DNA from: an uncultured delta proteobacterium
Lineage (GTDB): Bacteria; Myxococcota_A; Polyangia; Polyangiales; Ga0077539
Reading direction: 5' to 3'
DNA length: 6,196 nucleotides
NCBI GenBank assembly: GCA_903860995.1
Contig: CAIOSS010000028.1
Span: forward strand, 1 to 6,196
The notes below the pieces were generated by a model. It had not been told where the DNA came from. It was given only the letters and a program-made list of their open reading frames with translations, and ran no database searches. Below, piece after piece: positions 1 through 5,759 of this stretch (the first letter of the stretch is position 1; each line of letters opens with the position of its first letter). The position numbers and the translations under genes are program-made.

Positions 1-97
1 CCGCACCGCCCCGGCCAGCGCGCCCCGCGCGGGCCTCCTCGCGATCGGCCTCGCGATGCTCGCCGTGCGTCGCCGCCGCCGCCGCCGCGCAGCCTGA
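1..97 (+). CDS. C-terminal end of a MYXO-CTERM-type surface protein (5' truncated by window edge)
   Basis: Read from base 2, the frame is open up to TGA at 95-97 and encodes about 31 residues: a small-residue stretch (RTAPASAPRA), a hydrophobic segment (GLLAIGLAMLAV), seven arginines, then Ala-Ala and stop. This matches the layout of the MYXO-CTERM C-terminal sorting signal and closely resembles the end of the next gene, which also finishes in a hydrophobic helix, six arginines and Ala-Ala. Proteins of this class are exported and have the tail removed by a myxosortase, leaving the mature protein at the cell surface. The Cys that normally precedes the hydrophobic segment lies outside the window, so the assignment rests on the helix-plus-Arg tail. 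Nothing can be said about the catalytic or binding part. The gene lies on the same strand as, and 80 bases before, the next start, so the two may be tandem paralogues or co-transcribed. Confidence 0.72.
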   Translation, partial: RTAPASAPRAGLLAIGLAMLAVRRRRRRRAA

Positions 98-146
98 TCG
101 CGCGCAGCCTCCCCTACCGACTCCCGTTCAACTCCCCCTCGCGTCG

Positions 147-172
147 GCGGATGCCCTTCCGGTAGCATCCGC
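147..172 (+). promoter_or_regulatory. Perfect 8-bp stem-loop immediately before the protease start codon
   Basis: GCGGATGC (147-154) is the exact reverse complement of GCATCCGC (165-172), with a 10-base loop. The stem ends 5 bases before ATG 178 and covers the place where a Shine-Dalgarno would lie; no purine-rich GGAGG-like sequence is visible there. It could be an mRNA hairpin that modulates translation, a DNA operator, or a weak terminator of the upstream gene. No T-run follows, which argues against an intrinsic terminator. The pairing is seen directly; any function is inference. Confidence 0.4.
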
Positions 173-177
173 GCACG

Positions 178-3100
178 ATGCGTCACCCCCACCGTTGGTT
201 CTCTCGCGGACTGGGCCTTGCGCTCGGCCTCGGGGCGCTCCTCACCACCCCGCGGCCCGCGGAAGCGATCTGGCCGCCTCGCCCCGAGATGACGGCGAAC
301 GACCTGTCGATGATGGCCAACTGGCCCAACGACCCGGGCTACGCGGGCCAGTGGGAGCACTGGTCGTGGGTGCCCGGGATGAACCTCACGGTGCCCGGCT
401 TCCGCACCGAGGAGAGCGCCCTCGGCACGGGCAACAACACCGACCGCGCGTGGGCCATCTCCACGGGCGACCCGCGGGTGCTCATCGCAGTGCTCGACTC
501 GGGCATCAACTGGGACAACGACGACATCGTCAACAAGATCGCCCTCAACACCGCCGAGCTCCCGCTCCCGGAGGGCGCGACGATCTACGACGCCAACGCC
601 GACGGCGTCGTGAACATCCTCGACTACCTCCGCGACGCGCGCATCACGTGCGGCACCGGCCCCGTGAGCGGGCGCAACCCGCGGCGCTGCCAGGGGGCCG
701 ACGGGATGGCCAACGACCCCAACCGCAACGGCGTGCTCGACCCGGGCGACCTCATCCGGGTGTTCTCGGACGGCACCGACGGCGACCGCAACGGCTACGT
801 CGACGACATCGCGGGGTGGGACTTCTTCCAGGACGACAACGACCCGGCGGACGCCACGCGCTTCGGCCACGGCACCGGCGAGATGCGCTGGAGCGCCGCG
901 GAGACCAACAACGGCATCGGCGACGCCGGGGACTGTCCCCGCTGCATGCTGATCCCCATCCGCGCGGCGGACAGCTTCATCGGCGAGGTGGACGACTTCG
1001 CGCAGGGCGTCGTGTACGCCGTCGACCGCGGCGCGCTCGTGGTGCAAGAGGCCCTCGGCACGCTCGACAACAGCACCTTCGCGATGCGCGCCATCGACTA
1101 CGCGTACGCCCGCAACGTGCCCGTCATCGCCAGCGCCGCGGACGAGAACTCCCGGCACCACAACGCGCCGAGCACCAACAACCACACGCTGACGGTGCAC
1201 GCGATCCGCTACGACACCGAGACCCTCACCCGCAGCACGACCTTCCTCAACTTCAACAACTGCACCAACTACGGCGCGCAGCTGGTGCTCTCCGTGTCCG
1301 GCACCGGGTGCTCGTCCGAGGCCACCGGCCACACCGCGGGCCACGCGGGCCTGCTCCAGTCCTACGCGATCGAGCGCAACCTCATGCCCCGGCCCTCGGC
1401 CGAGGAGATCTACCAGCTGCTCGCCCGCACCACGGACGACATCAACGTCCCCGAGAGCCAGCCCTCGCACCCGATGCACGACGACACGAAGTACCCGTCG
1501 CTGCCGGGCTGGGACCAGCGCTTCGGCTACGGACGCACCAACGCCCGCCGCGCCATCGAGTGGCTGCGCGACGGCAAGATCCCGCCGGAGGTCGACATCA
1601 CGTCGCCGCGGTGGTTCACGGTCTTCGACCCCGACCGCGCCCCGCAGCAGACGCTGCGCATCGAGGGCCGCATCGCCGCGCGCCGCGCGCCGCGCTTCGA
1701 CTACACCGTCGAGTATGCGACCGGCGTCGAGCCCGCCGACACCGCCTGGGTCATGGTGCGCCGCGAGACCAACGTCACGGCCCCGGTCACCGACCGCCTG
1801 GCCGACATCGACCTCCGCACGCTCAACGTCAACAACCCCGGCGAGCGCGCCAACCGCTACACCCTCTCGGTGCGCATCCGCGCCGTGGCCCACTACGACG
1901 CCCCCGTGGGCGACGTGCCCGGCGAGGTGCGCCGCGCCTTCTACGTGCACCGCGACGGCTCGGTGCTGCCCAACTTCCCCATCGACGTGGGCGGCTCGGG
2001 GGAGAGCTCGCCCAAGACCGTCGACCTCAACGGCGACGGATCGCGGGAGATCATCTACGGCACCGCCGACGGCGACGTGCACGCCTTCCGCGCCGACGGC
2101 ACCGAGCTCCCGGGCTTCCCGGCGCACACCGTGCCCCTCTTCGGGATGCGCTCGGCGCACCCGACCAGCTACGTCAACAGCGCGGCGTACTCGGGCGAGT
2201 CGCCCGCCATCGACCCGGGGCGCATCTTCGACCCGGTGGTGGCCACGCCCGCGGTGGGCGACCTCGACGGCGACGGAACGCCCGAGATCGTGGTCAACAG
2301 CTACCACGGCACCGTGCACGTCTTCCGCCGCGACGGCACCGCCTACGGCCGCGGGTTTCCCTTCGCGCTGCCCGACGTGCCCAGCGCGATGACCGCGCCC
2401 GACCGCATCCTGCAGCGCGGGCTCTTCTGCTCGCCCGTCATCGCCGACCTCGACCGCGACGCGCGCCCGGAGATCATCTTCGGCGCCATGGACGGCAAGG
2501 TCTACGCGCTCGACTCCATGACCGGCGCGGTGAAGCCGGGCTTCCCGGTGGTGATCCACTTCCCCGAGGAGGGCACGGAGTACAACCGGGTGTTCGGCAA
2601 CGTGGGCGTCGGCAACTTCAACGGCGACAACATCCCCGACCTGGTGGTGGTGTCGAACGAGAAGCTCCGCGGCGACAACAACACCGGCGCCATCTACCTG
2701 GTGCACGGCGACGGCAACAACCACCCGGGCGGGCCCTTCCACCCCAACTGGCCCATCGCGGTCACGTCGTTCAACTTCTTCCCGCTGGTGGGAGAAGGGG
2801 TCTCCGGCGCGCCGCCCATCGCGGACATCGACGGCGACGGCCGCGACGAGCTCGCCTTCACCGGCAACGCCCTGCCCACCATCGCCTTCGTGCGCGGAGA
2901 GCAGGCCGCCATGGGCCGCCGCCCGGCGCTCAACGCGCTCAACCGCGTGGCGCTCGCGCAGACCTCCCGCCGCGGCGCCCTCACCAACAACACCACGCAG
3001 ATCGTGTCCTTCGCCAACGTGTTCAGCATGGGCTCGTGGGGCGACCTCGACGGCGACAACAGCCCCGACTACGTGATCTCCGGCGCCGAGCTCAACCTCG

Positions 3101-3807
3101 CCATCAACCTCGGCGGCGGCGGCCGGGCGCGGCCCTTCTTCCACCTCGTGGGCGCCTTCCGCGGCCGCGACGGCACCGTGCTCGACGGCTTCCCGCAGCT
3201 CCTGGAGGACTACACGTTCTTCATGAACCCCGCGATCGCCTCCATCGACGGCGACCCGTACCCCGAGCTCATCCTCGGCACCGGGGGCTACTTCCTCGAG
3301 GCCTTCGACGCCTGCGGGCGCACGCCCGAGGGCTGGCCCAAGTTCACCGGCCAGTGGATCATCCCGTCGCCCGCGCTCGGCGACCTCGACGGCGACCACT
3401 CCATGGAGATCGTCAGCGGCACCCGCGGCGGCCAGCTCTGGGCGTGGCGCACCCGAGGCGACGACCGCACTGCCAACGTGCAGTGGGAGAGCTTCCGCCA
3501 CGACAACCGCAACACCGGCAACTACGGCGCCCCGCTCTCCCAGGGCGTGCGCGGCGTCGGCGACGCCGGGGCCGTGGTGTGCCCCATTCCCCCGGAGCCC
3601 GACGCGGGCGTCACGCCCACGGATGGAGGCAACTCGATCGCAGACGCGAGCGTCGACAGCGGCGCCGCGACCCCGCCGACGACCACCGACGGCGGGTGCA
3701 GCTGCCGCGCGACCGGGAGCGCCCCGAGCGGCGGCCTCGCGCCCTTCGGCCTCCTCGGCCTCGGCCTCGTCGCGACCCTGCGCCGCCGCCGCCGCCGCGC
3801 CGCCTGA
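178..3807 (+). CDS. Exported subtilisin-like (S8) protease-family protein with FG-GAP repeats and MYXO-CTERM tail
   Basis: The protein has 1209 residues. Residues 1-30 are a Sec signal peptide (basic start, hydrophobic GLGLALGLGALL, probable cut after AEA). Residues ~98-460 are an S8 peptidase domain: Asp107 in VLDSG, His231 in FGHGTG, and Ser380 in CSSEATGHTAG, which aligns with the usual GTSMATPHVAG. The oxyanion Asn position aligns with Asp322 (ASAAD), so activity is uncertain. Three EF-hand-like loops lie between Asp107 and His231 (138-149, 180-191, 201-212). Residues ~468-600 look like a beta-rich linker. Eight FG-GAP-type DxDxDG repeats run from ~614 to 1094 and probably form a calcium-binding propeller, closed by WESFRHDNRNTG. 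A Pro/Asp/Ala/Gly stalk (1136-1173) precedes Cys1174/Cys1176, a hydrophobic helix and RRRRRRAA. The expected role is a cell-surface hydrolase or adhesin; the substrate is unknown. ATG 178 is chosen because it alone supplies the signal peptide, although its ribosome site is poor. Confidence 0.9.
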   Translation: MRHPHRWFSRGLGLALGLGALLTTPRPAEAIWPPRPEMTANDLSMMANWPNDPGYAGQWEHWSWVPGMNLTVPGFRTEESALGTGNNTDRAWAISTGDPRVLIAVLDSGINWDNDDIVNKIALNTAELPLPEGATIYDANADGVVNILDYLRDARITCGTGPVSGRNPRRCQGADGMANDPNRNGVLDPGDLIRVFSDGTDGDRNGYVDDIAGWDFFQDDNDPADATRFGHGTGEMRWSAAETNNGIGDAGDCPRCMLIPIRAADSFIGEVDDFAQGVVYAVDRGALVVQEALGTLDNSTFAMRAIDYAYARNVPVIASAADENSRHHNAPSTNNHTLTVHAIRYDTETLTRSTTFLNFNNCTNYGAQLVLSVSGTGCSSEATGHTAGHAGLLQSYAIERNLMPRPSAEEIYQLLARTTDDINVPESQPSHPMHDDTKYPSLPGWDQRFGYGRTNARRAIEWLRDGKIPPEVDITSPRWFTVFDPDRAPQQTLRIEGRIAARRAPRFDYTVEYATGVEPADTAWVMVRRETNVTAPVTDRLADIDLRTLNVNNPGERANRYTLSVRIRAVAHYDAPVGDVPGEVRRAFYVHRDGSVLPNFPIDVGGSGESSPKTVDLNGDGSREIIYGTADGDVHAFRADGTELPGFPAHTVPLFGMRSAHPTSYVNSAAYSGESPAIDPGRIFDPVVATPAVGDLDGDGTPEIVVNSYHGTVHVFRRDGTAYGRGFPFALPDVPSAMTAPDRILQRGLFCSPVIADLDRDARPEIIFGAMDGKVYALDSMTGAVKPGFPVVIHFPEEGTEYNRVFGNVGVGNFNGDNIPDLVVVSNEKLRGDNNTGAIYLVHGDGNNHPGGPFHPNWPIAVTSFNFFPLVGEGVSGAPPIADIDGDGRDELAFTGNALPTIAFVRGEQAAMGRRPALNALNRVALAQTSRRGALTNNTTQIVSFANVFSMGSWGDLDGDNSPDYVISGAELNLAINLGGGGRARPFFHLVGAFRGRDGTVLDGFPQLLEDYTFFMNPAIASIDGDPYPELILGTGGYFLEAFDACGRTPEGWPKFTGQWIIPSPALGDLDGDHSMEIVSGTRGGQLWAWRTRGDDRTANVQWESFRHDNRNTGNYGAPLSQGVRGVGDAGAVVCPIPPEPDAGVTPTDGGNSIADASVDSGAATPPTTTDGGCSCRATGSAPSGGLAPFGLLGLGLVATLRRRRRRAA
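3781..3800 (+). repeat. 20-bp CGC-rich direct repeat shared with bases 71-90 (Arg-run codons of the two sorting tails)
   Basis: Bases 3781-3800 are identical to 71-90 and sit in the same position relative to the stop codon (24 bases before TGA in both). Both are mainly a run of CGC arginine codons, and both continue into GCCTGA. Further upstream in each tail the motif GGCCTCCTCG also recurs. The identity could be inherited from a duplicated gene end or simply reflect strong CGC codon preference in a conserved Arg run. A repeat of this kind could act as a recombination or slippage site, but that is inference. Confidence 0.5.
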
Positions 3808-3820
3808 CCCTGACCGTGCC

Positions 3821-3848
3821 CCGCCGCGCCCGGTGTCGGACGCGGCGG
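3821..3848 (+). terminator. Strong G/C-rich stem-loop 13 bases after the protease stop (probable transcription end)
   Basis: CCGCCGCG (3821-3828) pairs perfectly with CGCGGCGG (3841-3848). After one C/A mismatch, three more pairs (3830-3832 with 3837-3839) close on a GTGT tetraloop. The position just past the stop codon fits a terminator or a 3'-end-stabilising hairpin. No T-tract follows, so it is not a textbook intrinsic terminator; in very GC-rich bacteria such hairpins often work without one or together with Rho. Confidence 0.45.
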
Positions 3849-3872
3849 CACACGCCCGCCCCCGTCGGCACA

Positions 3873-3900
3873 GCGCCCCTTACCCCCCGTCAAAGGGCGC
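3873..3900 (+). other. Second stem-loop between the protease gene and the kinase promoter
   Basis: GCGCCC (3873-3878) pairs with GGGCGC (3895-3900); after one mismatch, TT (3880-3881) pairs with AA (3892-3893), leaving a 10-base loop. It lies 12 bases upstream of the proposed -35 box of the kinase promoter. It may add to termination of the protease transcript, insulate the kinase promoter, or be a protein-binding dyad. No T-run follows on either strand. The pairing is visible; its function is unknown. Confidence 0.3.
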
Positions 3901-3901
3901 C

Positions 3902-3930
3902 AGATTCATACATTGAAGAGTAAAGAATCT
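3902..3930. repeat. 6-bp inverted repeat AGATTC-N17-GAATCT around the kinase -35 box (candidate operator)
   Basis: AGATTC at 3902-3907 is the exact reverse complement of GAATCT at 3925-3930. The half-site centres are 23 bp apart, and the dyad is centred on the TTGAAG hexamer at 3913-3918. A dimeric regulator bound here would cover the -35 box. The half-sites are short and the match could be chance, but it lies in a rare AT-rich patch of an otherwise very GC-rich window. Confidence 0.3.
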
Positions 3931-3942
3931 CCGGCTTATGAT
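3913..3942 (+). promoter_or_regulatory. Sigma-70-like promoter of the kinase gene (TTGAAG-N18-TATGAT)
   Basis: A -35 hexamer TTGAAG (3913-3918, 4/6 to TTGACA) and a -10 hexamer TATGAT (3937-3942, 5/6 to TATAAT) are separated by 18 bases, within the normal range for the housekeeping sigma factor. They lie in a distinctly AT-rich island (about 3902-3943) that stands out from the surrounding sequence. Transcription would start near 3948-3951, giving a 5' leader of about 60 bases before ATG 4013. The site is predicted by consensus only. Confidence 0.55.
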
Positions 3943-3998
3943 CGCTGCTGCCCCGTCGTTGCAGCGCCGGGAGCGCCCCGTCCCACGCAGATGCACCC

Positions 3999-4004
3999 GA
4001 GGAG
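3999..4004 (+). promoter_or_regulatory. Shine-Dalgarno GAGGAG that fixes the kinase start at 4013
   Basis: GAGGAG lies 8 bases before ATG 4013, which is good spacing for a ribosome-binding site. The earlier in-frame ATG at 3938 has no comparable site near it and itself overlaps the predicted -10 box, so it would not be carried on a transcript from that promoter. This decides for a 576-residue product over a 601-residue one. Confidence 0.75.
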
Positions 4005-4012
4005 ACTCCCGT

Positions 4013-5743
4013 ATGGTTGCACCCGATGCCGCGCCGAGGGCCTCGACCGCCGCTCACCCCCAGCGCGTCGGCCGCTACGACCTGCTGACCGAGCTCGGAC
4101 GCGGCGGGATGGCCAGCGTGCACCTCGCGCGAGGCTTCGGGAGCGCGGGCTTCGAGCGCCTCGCGGCGGTGAAGCTCCTTCACCCGGGGCTCTGTGCCGA
4201 CCCGGATTTCGTGGAGATGTTCCTGGACGAGGCGCGGGTTGCGGCGCGGCTGCATCACCCCAACGCCACGGCCATCATCGACGTCGGCGCGGAGGGCTCG
4301 CAGCTCTACATGGTGATGGACTACGTCGAGGGCGACACCCTCCATGCCGTGCAGTGCGCCGCCGCGGCGCTGCGCCGCGCGGTGCCCCTCGGCATCGCCC
4401 TCCGGGTGGCCCTCGACGCGCTCGCGGGCCTCGACGCCGCCCACGAGCTCCGCGGCTCCGACGGGGCCCCGCTCGGGCTGATCCACCGCGACGTCACCTC
4501 GCAGAACGTGCTCATCGGCGTCGACGGCGCGGCGCGACTCGTCGACTTCGGCATCGCGCGCGCGGCCTGCCGGACGGGCGTCACCACCATCGGGGTGCTC
4601 AAGGGCAAGCTGCCCTTCATGGCCCCCGAGCAGATCCGCGGCCGGCCCGTCGACCGCCGCGCCGACCTCTTCTCGATGGGCGTCACGCTCTGGGAGACCA
4701 TCGCGCTGCGCCGCTGCTTCCCCTCCCGTGAGGGCGCCCTCTTGTCGCGCCTGGCCAACGAGGCGTACCGCCCGCTCGTCGAGTTCGCGCCGCAGATGCC
4801 CGCCGCGCTCGACGAGGTGTGCCGCCGGGCGCTCGCGTTCGACCCGACCGATCGCTTCGCGACCGCCTCGGAGTTCGCCGAGGCCATCGAGCAGCGCTTC
4901 CGCGCCGACCTCGCGACGCAGCGCGAGCTCGGGCACTTCATGTCCGTGGTCGCCGCCGAGAAGCTCTGCCACGAGCGCGAGGCGGTGCGCGCCACCTCGC
5001 AGCCGCTGCCCGCGCGCTCGCCGCGGCTGGTGACCCCTGCGCGGCCGGCGCCGGTGCTCGACCTCCGGCCCCCGCGCGAACCCGACGTCGGCCCACCCCC
5101 CGTGCCGGGCCTCGTCGCGGACCGACCGCGACCGTTGCAGGGGCGCATCGACGATGCCCTCATCGACTCCGAGGACGTCACCGCCATCGCGCCATCGCTG
5201 CGCCCCGCGGCGCACCCAGTGGGGCCGGTGCGGCGCCCGCTCACGCTCCCGCCGCTCCCGCGCCAGTCTCGCCCGTTGCCCACGCGGGTCCCCATCGCGC
5301 CGAAGATCGACGCGGCGGCGCTCTGCGACCTCGCCACGCAGGCCTTCCAGCTCGAGCGCCCGCGGCCCTCGCTGGTGCCGCCGGCCCCGCCGATCGCAAA
5401 GGCGAAGAACGACAAGCCCGGCGCGCCACTCTTCCCGGAGCCCGAGGTCGACGTCGGCCGCGTCTCCGAGGTGCGCATCGCCGTCTCCGCGCGTCGCGCG
5501 CCGGTCCCCAAGGTCGCGGCCGCCGAGCCGCCACCCGCGGAGGTCGTGGTCGCGGAGCTGCCGGCCGACGCAGTCCCGGTCGCAGAGCCGCCGGCCGCAG
5601 AGAGAGTGGCCTCGCCGATGCCTCGGGAGCTCCTGCCCCTGGCGCTCCCACCGGCCGTCGTGGCCGCGCCCCAACCGACGCCCGCGAGGGCCCGGCTGCG
5701 CGGCGCGATGTCCCGGCTTTGGTCCCGCCTGTTTGGCGCCTGA
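4013..5743 (+). CDS. Hanks-type serine/threonine protein kinase with a long proline-rich tail
   Basis: The product has 576 residues and phosphorylates Ser/Thr of unknown partners, using ATP, in the cytoplasm. The kinase domain covers about residues 22-296 and all key motifs are present: glycine loop LGRGGMASV (28-36), ATP lysine Lys54 in AAVKLL, helix-C Glu73 in LDEAR, hinge MDYVEG (102-107), catalytic loop HRDVTSQN with Asp160 and Asn165, DFG at 178-180, PFMAPEQ with APE at 204-206, Asp218 in the F helix, and Arg281 in DPTDRF. It should therefore be active. Residues ~320-560 are rich in Pro, Ala and Arg and probably disordered, with three 10-residue repeats at 504-533. I see no transmembrane helix or extracellular sensor, unlike PknB-type kinases. 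The last residues (RLRGAMSRLWSRLFGA) could form a cationic amphipathic helix that touches membrane. The gene has its own promoter and faces a convergent gene 16 bp downstream. HRDVxxQN is typical of Myxococcota kinases. Confidence 0.95.
   Translation: MVAPDAAPRASTAAHPQRVGRYDLLTELGRGGMASVHLARGFGSAGFERLAAVKLLHPGLCADPDFVEMFLDEARVAARLHHPNATAIIDVGAEGSQLYMVMDYVEGDTLHAVQCAAAALRRAVPLGIALRVALDALAGLDAAHELRGSDGAPLGLIHRDVTSQNVLIGVDGAARLVDFGIARAACRTGVTTIGVLKGKLPFMAPEQIRGRPVDRRADLFSMGVTLWETIALRRCFPSREGALLSRLANEAYRPLVEFAPQMPAALDEVCRRALAFDPTDRFATASEFAEAIEQRFRADLATQRELGHFMSVVAAEKLCHEREAVRATSQPLPARSPRLVTPARPAPVLDLRPPREPDVGPPPVPGLVADRPRPLQGRIDDALIDSEDVTAIAPSLRPAAHPVGPVRRPLTLPPLPRQSRPLPTRVPIAPKIDAAALCDLATQAFQLERPRPSLVPPAPPIAKAKNDKPGAPLFPEPEVDVGRVSEVRIAVSARRAPVPKVAAAEPPPAEVVVAELPADAVPVAEPPAAERVASPMPRELLPLALPPAVVAAPQPTPARARLRGAMSRLWSRLFGA
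5522..5611 (+). repeat. Three tandem 30-bp units (10-residue repeats) in the kinase tail
   Basis: Kinase residues 504-533 break into three 10-residue units: AEPPPAEVVV, AELPADAVPV and AEPPAAERVA, encoded by consecutive 30-bp stretches starting at 5522, 5552 and 5582. Each begins with Ala-Glu followed by a proline-containing turn and ends in small hydrophobic residues. The DNA units are similar but not identical, so this is an old or diverging in-frame minisatellite. It may serve as a flexible spacer or docking segment; that role is inference. Confidence 0.6.
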
Positions 5744-5759
5744 GCCTCCGCCCCGTCGC

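Noticed and set aside
71..90. CGC triplet run as a possible microsatellite or CRISPR-like repeat
   Set aside because: It is a coding run of arginine codons at the end of a sorting tail, with only one other copy in the window and no spacer structure.
127..168. Possible promoter TTCAAC (127-132) with TAGCAT (163-168) upstream of the protease
   Set aside because: The spacing of 30 bases is far too long for a sigma-70 promoter, and the second element lies within the stem-loop.
195..3923. A 1242-residue open frame on the plus strand, overlapping nearly the whole protease gene in another frame
   Set aside because: It is rich in Arg, His, Pro and Gly with no domain, signal or motif. Such long stop-free shadow frames are expected in very GC-rich genes, and the real frame has clear S8 and FG-GAP motifs.
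3913..4731. A 272-residue plus-strand open frame starting in the kinase promoter
   Set aside because: Its sequence is Arg/Pro/Ala-rich low complexity, out of frame with the kinase, and its predicted start is upstream of the proposed transcription start.
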